From Gemmatimonadota bacterium (lineage in GTDB: Bacteria > Gemmatimonadota > Gemmatimonadetes > Longimicrobiales > Gaopeijiaceae), in the NCBI GenBank assembly GCA_009692205.1, contig SHZR01000009.1, forward strand, positions 1 to 64,000: 64,000 nucleotides of DNA. The letters are read 5' to 3'. How positions within the stretch are numbered: position 1 is the first letter of the stretch; every line of letters starts with the position of its first letter. Below, piece after piece: positions 1 through 8,648 of this stretch. The position numbers and the translations under genes were made by a program. The notes beneath the pieces are model-generated. The model saw only the letters and a program-made list of their open reading frames with translations. It was not told the DNA's origin and did no database searches.

Positions 1-269
1 GTGTCGGTGCCGTGCGTGATCACGATGTTCGGCTCGGGCGCTTCGCGACAGTTGCTCGCAATGAGATCGCGGTCGGCATCCGTCATGTCGAGCGAGTCCA
101 CCATCATGAGCATGCGAACCCTGACGTCGAGTCTCGACCGCGCCAGGGCCAGCATCTCTGGCAGGTGCGTATCGCGAAACTCGAGCGTCCCGTGGATCTC
201 GTCATACTCCTTGTCGAAGGTTCCGCCGGTCACGAAGAGCCTGATCGGTCCGCCTCTCACTGCCGACAC
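1..269 (-). CDS. Type I/II L-asparaginase family protein, N-terminal part (runs off window)
   Basis: The reverse strand reads 89 codons plus two bases before leaving the window at base 1. Near the start is the first asparaginase active-site motif (VTGGTFDKEYD, residues 13-23, with the nucleophilic Thr in GGTF), and at the edge is the second (ITHGTDT, residues 84-90). The family hydrolyses L-asparagine to aspartate and ammonia. There is no signal peptide, so the protein is probably cytoplasmic. The GTG at 269 is chosen because GGGAGGAG lies just upstream at good spacing. The gene is divergent from the aldolase gene at 426. The C-terminal two thirds cannot be seen, so subtype and substrate range are open. 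Confidence 0.85.
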   Translation of the reverse strand, partial: MSAVRGGPIRLFVTGGTFDKEYDEIHGTLEFRDTHLPEMLALARSRLDVRVRMLMMVDSLDMTDADRDLIASNCREAPEPNIVITHGTD

Positions 270-425
270 GTCGATCTCCTCCCGAGGGTTTGTCCGTCCT
301 TTCGGGAAGCTTCGGCGCGGACCGAGGTCGCCGCCAGGTGGACGATGACGCGAGCGACCCCGCTGGCTTGCACGATCCCTGCTCGGCAACGTCAGCGTCA
401 GTCGACATCCAAGTGGGAGGAGAGA

Positions 426-1352
426 ATGTCACGCGGAAAGCTGGCTGGACTCCTTGCGGCGCTCGCGCTGATCGAGGCCCTCGTGCCGTCCGTCGCCGAA
501 GCGCAGAGCCTCGCGGGTTGGGGAACGGGCACGATTTCCCTTGAACCGTTGGACGCGGGACGGCCGTGGGGCTGGGCGGTGGGGGATTTCATGGACGACC
601 CGAATCGCGCGCTCTACAACACGGCCAAGCGGAAGCTTCTCGCCGGACAGCAGGTCTACAGCCATACCATCTCCGCGTTCGACATCGAGCGCTATTGCGC
701 GGAGGCTCCGCATTTCGACTTCACCTGGTTCGAAATGCAGCACAGCACCATGGATTACGGCGAGGTCGAGGCGATGGTCGCCGCGTGTCCTCGAATCGGT
801 GCGACGCCGGTCCTGCGCATACCCGACGCCCTAGAGGGTAGCGTGCAGAAGGCGATGGACATCGGCATGCTCGGCATCATCGTGCCGACCGTGGACGACG
901 CGTTGGAGGCGCGCGAGGCCGCGCGGTACGCTCGCTTCCCCCCGACCGCGCGCCGAAGCTCGGGTGGGGGTCAGGCCACCGGCCTCTGGACACCGGCCGT
1001 GCCGAGCGGCTCGAATTTCCGCGAGTCGATCAACGACAACATGCTCGTCATCGTCATGATCGAGACGCCCGAGGGGGTGGACAACGCGCTGGAGATCGCG
1101 TCCGTGCCCGGCGTTGACGTGGTCATCCTGGGCAACGCGGACCTGACGAGCTTCTCGGGGTTAGCCCAGAACAGCCCGGAGTACCACGATCTGCAGGCCC
1201 GCACGCGCAACGCCACGTATCGCGCGGGCAAGCTCTGGGGGAACGCGGCGTTCGGGAATGCGACGGGCAATCCTCTGAGCGGCGACTCGCGCTTCCATCA
1301 GAATGGCCCATCGAACGACGGGTGGACACGCCCGGGCGGCGGAGGGGAGTGA
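426..1352 (+). CDS. Exported HpcH/HpaI aldolase/citrate lyase family protein
   Basis: A 308-residue protein of the HpcH/HpaI class II aldolase family, which cleaves or forms 4-hydroxy-2-oxo acids with a divalent metal. ATG at 426 follows GGGAGGAGAG. Residues 1-27 look like a cleavable signal peptide (hydrophobic LLAALALIEALVPSVAEA), which is unusual for the family and places it outside the cytoplasm. Visible family features are FDFTWFEMQHSTMD (catalytic His region), IETPEGVDN (metal Glu) and GNADLTSF (metal Asp). The C-terminal tail is Gly/Pro rich. Its 3' end faces thyX 19 bases away. The substrate is not predictable, and a divergent non-aldolase role for an exported member is possible. Confidence 0.8.
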   Translation: MSRGKLAGLLAALALIEALVPSVAEAQSLAGWGTGTISLEPLDAGRPWGWAVGDFMDDPNRALYNTAKRKLLAGQQVYSHTISAFDIERYCAEAPHFDFTWFEMQHSTMDYGEVEAMVAACPRIGATPVLRIPDALEGSVQKAMDIGMLGIIVPTVDDALEAREAARYARFPPTARRSSGGGQATGLWTPAVPSGSNFRESINDNMLVIVMIETPEGVDNALEIASVPGVDVVILGNADLTSFSGLAQNSPEYHDLQARTRNATYRAGKLWGNAAFGNATGNPLSGDSRFHQNGPSNDGWTRPGGGGE

Positions 1353-1371
1353 CCGCGACGCGGACGACCCT

Positions 1372-2397
1372 CTACTGGAAGTCTCCCGGCGCCGCCTGAT
1401 ACATCTCGGCGGCGACGTCCTCGGCCGACCGCATACGCGACAGGTCGAGGTCGAAGTCCGGGCGGTCGGGAGCCTGGAGCTTCTCGGCGAACTCGCGGAT
1501 CTCGCGCGGAGATAGCCCGGCCTTCTTCATCTCGTCCTTCGTGACGCTCGCGCCCGCCCGGGCGGACACCGCGTCGTCACCAGCGTCGATCACACGCGAG
1601 AGGACGTCCCGCTCGGCGCGCGTGAGGGGGCGCGACTCGAGGTCGTAGTCCACCCACGCCTCGTACGAAAGCGGCGCGACACGCTTGACCATCCCGGCGA
1701 TCGCGCGGGCGAACTCCTGGATCTCCCACTGCGCGCGCGAATCGACGCGCAGCGACAGGAAGTGCAGCAGGTTGTGGAGGTCCAGCTTCCAGTACCACTG
1801 CGTGTACATCGACACCGGCAGATCGATGCGGGCGATCTCGCGTGCCACGTCCTCCTCGAGCATCCATCGGTAGGTGCCGCTCGCGTCTGCGCGCAGCTTC
1901 TCCCACCGCTCCACCGCCTCGCGATAGACCTCGGGAGGCGCGCCATCTTCCCTGCCCTGCTTGTTGGAACGGCTCTGGAGCTCGAACTGCTCCTCCTTGG
2001 GCATGTAGAACATGAGGGGCATGAGCGAATATCTTGCGCTCAACTCATTCACCGAGGCCGTTCTGTGTCGAATCCACTGCCTTGCCACGAACATGGGCAT
2101 CGCACAGTGGAACTTGAACTCGACCATCTCGGAGGGGGTCGTGTGCCGATGACGGCGGAGGTAGCGAATGAGCCCTCGCGTCTCGGATACTTTGCGCGTT
2201 CCCGCCCCGTAACTGACCCGCGCCGCCTGCTCCACGGCCTCATCGGAGCCCATGTAGTCGACGAGCGCGACGAAGCCGTGGTCGAGAACTCGGTAGTAGC
2301 GGCCCAGGATCTCCTCGGCTGCGGGGACGGTCGCTCTCTTGGTGTCCATGCGTCTGGGAGCTGGGGTCTCGGAAGTCGCGGCGGCGGGGTTATCCAC
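1372..2397 (-). CDS. thyX: FAD-dependent thymidylate synthase ThyX
   Basis: ThyX makes dTMP from dUMP using methylene-tetrahydrofolate, with FAD and NADPH, in place of ThyA. The diagnostic RHRX7S motif is present (RHRTASVNELS, residues 110-120). Further conserved segments are PSEMVEFKFH and the C-terminal DLHNLLHFLSLR. At 341 residues it is longer than the usual 220-250: it has an N-terminal leader of about 30 residues and a C-terminal extension of about 70. The GTG at 2397 has no ribosome binding site but follows TATATT closely. The ATG at 2349 (MDTKRATV) is an alternative start and would remove 16 residues. The barrel protein gene lies 34 bases upstream on the same strand. Confidence 0.95.
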   Translation of the reverse strand: MDNPAAATSETPAPRRMDTKRATVPAAEEILGRYYRVLDHGFVALVDYMGSDEAVEQAARVSYGAGTRKVSETRGLIRYLRRHRHTTPSEMVEFKFHCAMPMFVARQWIRHRTASVNELSARYSLMPLMFYMPKEEQFELQSRSNKQGREDGAPPEVYREAVERWEKLRADASGTYRWMLEEDVAREIARIDLPVSMYTQWYWKLDLHNLLHFLSLRVDSRAQWEIQEFARAIAGMVKRVAPLSYEAWVDYDLESRPLTRAERDVLSRVIDAGDDAVSARAGASVTKDEMKKAGLSPREIREFAEKLQAPDRPDFDLDLSRMRSAEDVAAEMYQAAPGDFQ

Positions 2398-2431
2398 GAA
2401 TATAGCCCCGGTGCACGACGCCCCCGAGCCG

Positions 2432-4231
2432 CTAGAAGGTCTCGGCGCCGACGCGGAAGCGGTGGCTCCGGGCCGCCTCGGGCGTCTGGAATCCGGAGCG
2501 GAGCTTGTTCAGCTCCAGGTTGACCCGGAACACCGGGCCTCCGCCCGCCCCGCCGATCGGGAAGGCCAAGTCGGTTCGCCAAACGTTGCGGGTGCCGTTC
2601 GGGAGCCCGATCCGCAACCCGAAGCCCGCCGCGGCCTGCCATCCCGAGTTCACGCCGTAGGGGGCCTCCGCGGCCCACACGCGGCCGAGATCTCCGAAAA
2701 ACGTGAGGCCGAGGTCGGCGGTATCCGTCGGCCATGGGAGGACGATCCGGTCCTCGGCCACGAACCGCAGCATCCTGCCGCCCGGGAATCGATCCTCGGG
2801 TAGGGACCGAACCCCCTCGCGGCCCCCGAGGCTGAGTTGGTAGGGCAGCGTGGTCTCCCAACCGCCGGCGGTGGACGCTCGGAAGAACAGCGTCTGGCCG
2901 GGCAACCAGCCGGCTCGCCCGAACGCCACGAACTCGCCCTCCGCGAGCACGTCCCGCCATCCCGCCGCGATGTGCCTCGCCTCGATCGCCCACCCGGAGT
3001 GGATGATCGAGGAGCCGATGGGCTGAGTGATGCTCACGTGAGCCCGCGTGTACCAATCGTCCTCCGCCGGAGCCCGGCTAGCCTCGAAGATGGGCAGGGT
3101 GCGCCCGACGCTCGCCCCGGCATAGATGCCGAGCCCTGTTAGCGTGGTTTCCCTCAGCGCGTCCAGCCCAACGTATTCCGCGTAGCGGATGCGGCGCGTC
3201 CCGAGGTGCAGCGCCACGCGGGTCGCCGAGTAGGGTCTCAGCTGGCCAAGGAGTCCCGCGGGCACCGCCAGGTACGCGCGCACGTCAAAGTCGCCGGCGG
3301 TCCCTTCAATCGGCAGCGGAAAGGTCACGACGTCGCGCGTCAGGCTCGCGCCTAGGATGACGGAAGCGCCCGGATCACCGAAGCGGTACGCGCCCGACAA
3401 CTCGGCCTGTTGGCGCCGGACCGGGAGGAGGACCTGGGTAAAGAGCGAGTCCGCGCCGTCCGTGCCGTAAGCGAAGAAGTCCGTCGTGTAGTTGTAACCC
3501 TCGCGAATCGAGACCCGGCTGGCCTCCCCGAGGAACGGGTAACGCCAGTACTGGTCGATGAAGCGGCCGGGGCGCGAGGTCCCCGCCGCGATGCCCGCGT
3601 CCGAGCGACCGAAGAAGCGCGGCGTGCGGAGCCCGAACGACTGGGTACGCGTCTCGCGCCGGGCATAGTGAGTGAACTCCGCGAAGACTCCGTTCCCGAG
3701 AAAGTTCTCCTCGGTGACCTGGAACCTCTCGATGTGGAGGCCGTCGTCGTACGCCGGGCCGATGTCGATCTTGGTGGACCACTCGTCGCGCGTGGCCACG
3801 TTGATGCGGTGGCCGCCGGCACCGTCGTCGTAGTCCTCGATGTCCTCGACCATCATGAAGCCGTACTGGTCGAGCAGCCGGTACGACTCGGTGAGCAGGA
3901 ACGGGTCGAAGCAGTCGCCTTCCTTGAATAGGAGCTCGCGACGGATGAAGGCCTGGTTGGTGTTGACGTGCAGGAGATTGAGCAGGCTATACGTCCAGGC
4001 GAGCGGGGCGATCCGCGTCGACTCCGGGTCATAGACCGATCGGCTATCTACGTCGATCGCAGTGATGATCCCGCTGGTGCAGAGCTCCTCGTCAGGCGGG
4101 TCGGTATTCCCGTTGTCCTGACCGCTGACCGGGGCCGCCCACGCGAGCACCGCCAAGCCCATCCCCGCGAAGCACGACATCCAGGCCCGCAGGGCGCGGC
4201 GTGGGAGAGCGAGGCGAGGGTGGGCGGTCAT
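2432..4231 (-). CDS. BamA/TamA-like outer-membrane beta-barrel protein
   Basis: A 599-residue protein with a signal peptide (cleavage probable after PVSGQ, about residue 38). It has an N-terminal POTRA-like segment (about residues 75-150, with NQAFIRRELLFKEGDCFDP) and then a long alternating beta-strand region. The C-terminal features DLGLTFFGDLGRVW, FGLRIGL and FRVNLELNK fit an Omp85/surface-antigen barrel. Such proteins insert other barrels or transport proteins across the outer membrane. A single POTRA makes it smaller than BamA (usually five), so it is better seen as a TamA-like or lineage-specific Omp85. AGGAG lies two bases before the ATG. A second Met (residue 18) would give a shorter signal peptide. 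It may be cotranscribed with thyX downstream. Confidence 0.7.
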   Translation of the reverse strand: MTAHPRLALPRRALRAWMSCFAGMGLAVLAWAAPVSGQDNGNTDPPDEELCTSGIITAIDVDSRSVYDPESTRIAPLAWTYSLLNLLHVNTNQAFIRRELLFKEGDCFDPFLLTESYRLLDQYGFMMVEDIEDYDDGAGGHRINVATRDEWSTKIDIGPAYDDGLHIERFQVTEENFLGNGVFAEFTHYARRETRTQSFGLRTPRFFGRSDAGIAAGTSRPGRFIDQYWRYPFLGEASRVSIREGYNYTTDFFAYGTDGADSLFTQVLLPVRRQQAELSGAYRFGDPGASVILGASLTRDVVTFPLPIEGTAGDFDVRAYLAVPAGLLGQLRPYSATRVALHLGTRRIRYAEYVGLDALRETTLTGLGIYAGASVGRTLPIFEASRAPAEDDWYTRAHVSITQPIGSSIIHSGWAIEARHIAAGWRDVLAEGEFVAFGRAGWLPGQTLFFRASTAGGWETTLPYQLSLGGREGVRSLPEDRFPGGRMLRFVAEDRIVLPWPTDTADLGLTFFGDLGRVWAAEAPYGVNSGWQAAAGFGLRIGLPNGTRNVWRTDLAFPIGGAGGGPVFRVNLELNKLRSGFQTPEAARSHRFRVGAETF

Positions 4232-4380
4232 ATCTCCTAAAATAGGCGTCGGGGGTGGGCTCGGGCATGGTGCGACGGGCCGCTGAGCCTGCGACTAGGG
4301 TTGCCAGCATCGCCCGATCTTGAATACCGTTTTCGGCCCTCCGTGTTGCGCCTGCACGGTCACCCCGCGCCCCCGAGTCC

Positions 4381-5865
4381 ATGCAGGTCCTTCTTTCACT
4401 TCTCTATTCTGTCGCCGCGGTCCTCGCGTCGGCGTTCGCGTTCATCGAGCTGCGGATGCTCTGGCGCTTCCTCAGGAACCGCACGGCGATTCACGCGGCT
4501 TTCGAAGGGGCTCCCGCGGGCGGGGCGCAACGCGCCGACTTCGTTCCCCCCAGGGTCACGGTCCAGATTCCGCTCTACAACGAGCGGACGACGGCCGAAC
4601 AGATCATCCGGGCCGCCGCCGCGCAGGACTACCCTCGGGAGCGCTTCGACGTCCAGGTGCTCGACGACTCGACCGACGAGACCCGGGACATCGTCGCCAA
4701 GGTCGTGGAGGAGATCCGCCGAACGGGGGTCCAGATCGAGCACCTCCATCGTGACAACCGCCAGGGCTACAAGGCGGGAGCCCTCGCGGCCGGCATTGAG
4801 CACACCGACGCCGACTTCATGGCCGTATTCGACGCGGACTTCGTGCCCGAGCCGAGCTTCCTCAGGCGCCTCCTCCTCGAAGAGCGCCCGTTCGACGATC
4901 CGAAGGTCGCGTTCGTACAGGCACGCTGGTCCTTCGGCGGTGCGGGGAAGAGCTTCTTCGCCTCGGCGCTTGCGCTCCTCATCGACCGACACTTTTTCGT
5001 GCAGAAGCCTACGCGCGCGTTTGTCGGCAACGTCACTACGTTCAACGGTTCCGCGGGGATCTGGCGCCGACAGGCGGTGGAGGAGGCCGGCGGCTGGTCG
5101 GCCGCGACGCTCACCGAAGACCTGGACCTGAGCTACCGCTGCGCGCTGCGCGGATGGCGCGGAGCCTATGTGCACCGTGTCGCAGTCATCAATGAGATCC
5201 CGGGCCACATGCGGGCGTTCAAGGCGCAGCAACACCGCTGGGCCAAGGGCAACGCGCAGTGCTTCCGCAGCCTGACGGGCAGGGTGATGGCATCGAAGGG
5301 CGTGCTGCTGGACCGCTGGGACGAGCTCTTTCTGCTCGCGGGGTACGCCATCCACCCCATCCTGCTCGCGAACCTGCTGCTCTGGCCCTGGGCGGTGCTG
5401 GAGATGGATCGATCCCTGTTCTGGGTCTTGCAGGCACTCATGGGTGTCGCGCTCCTCGTCGCTCCACTCAGCTTCGCCATCACGGTGTTCGAGCGGGACG
5501 GGCGGTGGTCTATCGCCTCGATCGGCGAGATCATCGCCGGCATCTGTGTCGGCATCGGCCTCATGGTCAACAACTCCGCCGGCCAGGTGCAGGGGTTCAT
5601 CGAGGCGGGTGGCGAGTTCGTGCGCACGCCGAAGTCGAACCGGCCCGCCGGCGCATCCGCGTCTAAGTCGTCCGCCGCCCCCCGCACCTACACGAGTCCG
5701 CTGCACTGGACGTTCTTCGCCGAGTTGCTCGCCATGGCGTACTGCCTCGCCGGAGCCGCGCTCCTCGTGAGTCGCGGTGAGGCGCCGTGGGCGGTCCCCC
5801 TGGTCTTTTGGGCCGTGTGCCTCGGTCTGGTGGCGCAGCTCCAGATGTCCCCGCGTTTGGCGTGA
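4381..5865 (+). CDS. Processive family 2 glycosyltransferase, cellulose/mannan-synthase-like
   Basis: A 494-residue membrane GT2. The N-terminal helix (residues 3-30) is followed by the catalytic domain: QIPLYNE (62-68), DDST (95-98), the metal-binding DAD (151-153), TEDLDL (245-250, catalytic base) and QQHRWAKG (283-290, the processive Q/RxxRW motif). Several C-terminal membrane segments follow (about 300-390 and 435-490). The QxxRW motif points to polymer synthesis such as a beta-glucan, glucomannan or related envelope polysaccharide. There is no PilZ domain or BcsB-like partner. The stop codon overlaps the GTG start of the next glycosyltransferase, so the two are translationally coupled. 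No clear ribosome binding site precedes the ATG. Confidence 0.85.
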   Translation: MQVLLSLLYSVAAVLASAFAFIELRMLWRFLRNRTAIHAAFEGAPAGGAQRADFVPPRVTVQIPLYNERTTAEQIIRAAAAQDYPRERFDVQVLDDSTDETRDIVAKVVEEIRRTGVQIEHLHRDNRQGYKAGALAAGIEHTDADFMAVFDADFVPEPSFLRRLLLEERPFDDPKVAFVQARWSFGGAGKSFFASALALLIDRHFFVQKPTRAFVGNVTTFNGSAGIWRRQAVEEAGGWSAATLTEDLDLSYRCALRGWRGAYVHRVAVINEIPGHMRAFKAQQHRWAKGNAQCFRSLTGRVMASKGVLLDRWDELFLLAGYAIHPILLANLLLWPWAVLEMDRSLFWVLQALMGVALLVAPLSFAITVFERDGRWSIASIGEIIAGICVGIGLMVNNSAGQVQGFIEAGGEFVRTPKSNRPAGASASKSSAAPRTYTSPLHWTFFAELLAMAYCLAGAALLVSRGEAPWAVPLVFWAVCLGLVAQLQMSPRLA

Positions 5866-6707
5866 TCGCCAGTCGCGGCTACCTCACGCTGGCGGCCCGC
5901 GACCCCCGCTACCTCGAGATGGCGGTGGACATGGCCCTCTCGCTGCGCGCGCACACGGAGCTGCCGATCGCGCTCGCGGCCGACGACGCGCTGGCCGACG
6001 TGGCGCGGACGCGCTACGCCGCTGCCTTCGACGCGATCACGCTCGTGCCCGAGCGCTTCCGACAGGGCCGCGCACTGAAGTACGGGACGGCGGAGGCCAG
6101 CCCGTTCGACGAGACCACCTTCGTCGACGCCGACTGCATCGTGCTCGGCAGCATGGAGCACCTCTGGTCCGCGCTCCAGACGTCGGACATGGCCATGACG
6201 GGCGAGCAGCTGACGGCTGGCGAAGACCGGAATCATCATGGCTTCTCCACCCGTCGGCTCATGCGGCGCTTCGAGCTCGACACCTACCTCAAGACCAACA
6301 GCGGGCTCTTCTGCTTCCGGCGCGGGCCAGCCCTCCAGATCATGGAGGAGTGCCGCGACTGCTACGTGAATGAAGTCCTGCGGCAGCTTCGGTGGACGAC
6401 CCTGCTCGGGCGTTGGCTGGGAGACGAGATCGCGTTCGGCATCGTGGGAGGGCGGCGAAAGCTGGGTACGCTGCCGAAGCCCGACGCCATGTACTGGCCG
6501 GAGGAGTTCCCGACACTGGACCTCTCCAGGCCGACGAAGCCCCTCCTCCACATGCTCTGGCCCCTGGAGCCGCATCAGCTCGAGCAGTTGCTCGCCGGCA
6601 CGAAGGCTCGCCGGCGAGCCGCGGGGCTGCCGGGCGACGCCGAAGCGCACTGGCGGGAGGAGTCGAGGCGCCTCGGTCGACTGAAGCGACTGCGCCGCAA
6701 GCCCTGA
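5862..6707 (+). CDS. Nucleotide-diphospho-sugar transferase (GT-A, GT8-like)
   Basis: A 281-residue soluble protein starting at GTG in a GTGA overlap with the preceding synthase. The DxD motif is visible as FVDADCIVLGS (around residues 87-97). The surrounding pattern, including the following acceptor loop, matches the GT-A fold of GT8/nucleotide-diphospho-sugar transferases. The C-terminus is basic (LGRLKRLRRKP). It probably adds a sugar to an envelope glycan made with the coupled GT2. Donor and acceptor are unknown. I chose the GTG because no ATG or TTG in this frame lies near the upstream stop. Confidence 0.7.
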   Translation: MIASRGYLTLAARDPRYLEMAVDMALSLRAHTELPIALAADDALADVARTRYAAAFDAITLVPERFRQGRALKYGTAEASPFDETTFVDADCIVLGSMEHLWSALQTSDMAMTGEQLTAGEDRNHHGFSTRRLMRRFELDTYLKTNSGLFCFRRGPALQIMEECRDCYVNEVLRQLRWTTLLGRWLGDEIAFGIVGGRRKLGTLPKPDAMYWPEEFPTLDLSRPTKPLLHMLWPLEPHQLEQLLAGTKARRRAAGLPGDAEAHWREESRRLGRLKRLRRKP

Positions 6708-6717
6708 CCCACGCCCG

Positions 6718-6739
6718 ACCCGCGCCCTTCGGAGCGGGT
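6718..6739. terminator. Possible bidirectional terminator hairpin
   Basis: A six-base-pair GC stem (ACCCGC at 6718-6723 with GCGGGT at 6734-6739) with a ten-base loop lies between the converging glycosyltransferase and ABC exporter genes. There is no U-tract, so intrinsic termination is only a suggestion. Confidence 0.3.
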
Positions 6740-6766
6740 GCCCCGCGCGGGTACCCCGCGCTCGCC

Positions 6767-8623
6767 TCAGGCTCCTACGGAGGCGTCCTTGCCGTACTGC
6801 GCCTGGTGGAGGCGATAGAACGCGCCTTCCTGCCGTACGAGATCGTCCCAAGTGCCCTGCTCGACGACGCGGCCCTCGTGCATGACCAGGATGAGGTCGG
6901 CGTCGCGTATCGTGGAGAGCCGGTGCGCGATCACGATGAGCGTCCGGCCCTTGGCCCGCTGCTGAATCGCGCGCGCGACGCGCTGCTCGACCACGCTGTC
7001 GAGCGCGGACGTCGCCTCGTCCAGGATCAAGATGTCGGGGTCGCGCAGGAGTGCGCGCGCGAGCGCGACCCGCTGCCGTTGACCTCCCGACAGGCGCACG
7101 CCTCGATCGCCGATCTCGGTGTCGAGTCCCTCTCTGAGTCCCGCCACGAACTCCCCGAGCTCCACGTCTCGGAGCGCGTCGCCGAGCTCCTCGTCGGAGG
7201 CCCTGCGCGCGAGTCCGAACGAGAGGTTGTCCCGCAGCGTGCGGTTGAGGAGCCAGACCTCCTGGCTCACGATCGCCATCCGCCCGTGCAGCGACGGCAG
7301 TGAGTATTCGCGGACATCCACGCCGTCGAGCAGAATCCGCCCGGGCTCGCAGTCGTAAAAACGGGCGATCAAGTCGACGAACGTCGTCTTTCCCGCACCC
7401 GTACGGCCCACGACCGCGGTGACCTTACCCGCTGCGATCGATGCGTGAATATCGACCAACGTGTCCACGCCGGGCTGATACTGGAATGAGAGACCCTGGA
7501 CCGAGATCCCCTGCTGGAGGCCCTCGAACGCCCGCGGGCCCGAAGGGACGATGAACTTGCCCTCGTCCGTGAAGAGCCCCGCGACCGCCTCGAGACGCGG
7601 CCACTCCTCGGCGAGCTTCACGCTGAACATGCTCATGTGCTTGTAGTCGGGGAGCGCCTGTTGGAGCATGAACAGGAACGCTCCGAACGCCGCTAGGTCC
7701 CCCGGCCGGAAATCCCCCGCGATGGCGATCACGGCACCCTGCACGATCAGCATGACGAGGAGGACGACCATCTCCTCGACCGGATACCGCAGGCTCACGA
7801 CCCGGTCCCGTCGCACCGCGACGTCCTGCGCCTGCCGGAGCACCTCGACGTACGTGTCCGACGCCGCCTTCTCCTGGGAGTACGCCTTCACCAGGGGAAT
7901 GGACCCTAGGATGTCGAGGATGCGCGACCGCACGCGGCGATCCACCTCGACGCCCTCCGCAGAGATACGCCGCACTCGGCTGTTGATCGCGGTCATGAAC
8001 CACTGCACGAACGGGAGCGTGACCACGAACGCGATCGACAGCGGCAACGAGATCGCGATCATCACGATGGCCTTCGTGGCCAGGTTGATCACATAGCGGA
8101 ACACTTCCTCGGCGGCGGTGAGCAGGCCGAGCACGGAGCTGGACCAGCCGATCTCCGCGTCGACCTTCCCGAGCGAGTGCCCCTCGAAGTACTGGCGCCC
8201 GAAGCCGAGCACGCGAGCGAACGTCTCCTCCCCGACCGACACGCGGTAGCGTTCGGTGCGGGCCACGACGTAGAGCTTCCGGACGTACTCGAACACCAGC
8301 TTGGCGATGCGCCCGACCACGATCAACGCAACGATGATGACGACCAGGAACGCGTCACGCGAAGGGGAATCGGCGACGGAGTCGGGCACCAGCGCCAGGA
8401 TCCAGCCGAACGCGGGTGAGTCGCCGAGGAAGTCGAAGGAGTTCTGGGCCACCGCGCTGGTCAGCGGGAGGAGGAGCCCCAACGACATCGCCTCGAAGCC
8501 ACCGGCGAGCAACACGAGAACAGTGGGCAGCACGATGTCCCACGGCCGGACTCCCGCGACACGCCAATAATGGCGCAGTACGCCGCGTGGCGTGGGCTCG
8601 ATGGGACTTGCCGGAGGGGTCAT
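6767..8623 (-). CDS. MsbA-like ABC exporter (fused permease and ATPase)
   Basis: A 618-residue half-transporter that would work as a homodimer in the inner membrane. The transmembrane domain (about residues 1-330) has the usual six segments. The ATPase domain contains Walker A GRTGAGKTT, the signature LSGGQRQRVALARALL, Walker B ILILDEATSALD and the H-loop IVIAHRLSTI. Such exporters move lipids, lipid-linked sugars or peptides. Its place among glycosyltransferases suggests a lipid-linked glycan substrate. I chose the ATG at 8623, since the longer reading would overlap the divergent gene at 8649. A second MsbA-like exporter sits at 47969 beside lpxL, so this one is less likely to be the lipid A flippase. 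Confidence 0.85.
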   Translation of the reverse strand: MTPPASPIEPTPRGVLRHYWRVAGVRPWDIVLPTVLVLLAGGFEAMSLGLLLPLTSAVAQNSFDFLGDSPAFGWILALVPDSVADSPSRDAFLVVIIVALIVVGRIAKLVFEYVRKLYVVARTERYRVSVGEETFARVLGFGRQYFEGHSLGKVDAEIGWSSSVLGLLTAAEEVFRYVINLATKAIVMIAISLPLSIAFVVTLPFVQWFMTAINSRVRRISAEGVEVDRRVRSRILDILGSIPLVKAYSQEKAASDTYVEVLRQAQDVAVRRDRVVSLRYPVEEMVVLLVMLIVQGAVIAIAGDFRPGDLAAFGAFLFMLQQALPDYKHMSMFSVKLAEEWPRLEAVAGLFTDEGKFIVPSGPRAFEGLQQGISVQGLSFQYQPGVDTLVDIHASIAAGKVTAVVGRTGAGKTTFVDLIARFYDCEPGRILLDGVDVREYSLPSLHGRMAIVSQEVWLLNRTLRDNLSFGLARRASDEELGDALRDVELGEFVAGLREGLDTEIGDRGVRLSGGQRQRVALARALLRDPDILILDEATSALDSVVEQRVARAIQQRAKGRTLIVIAHRLSTIRDADLILVMHEGRVVEQGTWDDLVRQEGAFYRLHQAQYGKDASVGA

Positions 8624-8629
8624 ATCCAG

Positions 8630-8635
8630 AGTATA
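8630..8635 (-). promoter_or_regulatory. Minus-strand -10 hexamer TATACT abutting the exporter start
   Basis: The reverse strand carries TATACT with only six bases between it and the ATG at 8623. A transcript from this hexamer would begin at or within a base or two of the start codon, so the message would be leaderless. No Shine-Dalgarno sequence sits closer than about 17 bases from the ATG, in agreement with this. No convincing -35 was identified. Confidence 0.4.
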
Positions 8636-8648
8636 GCGTCTCCACACC

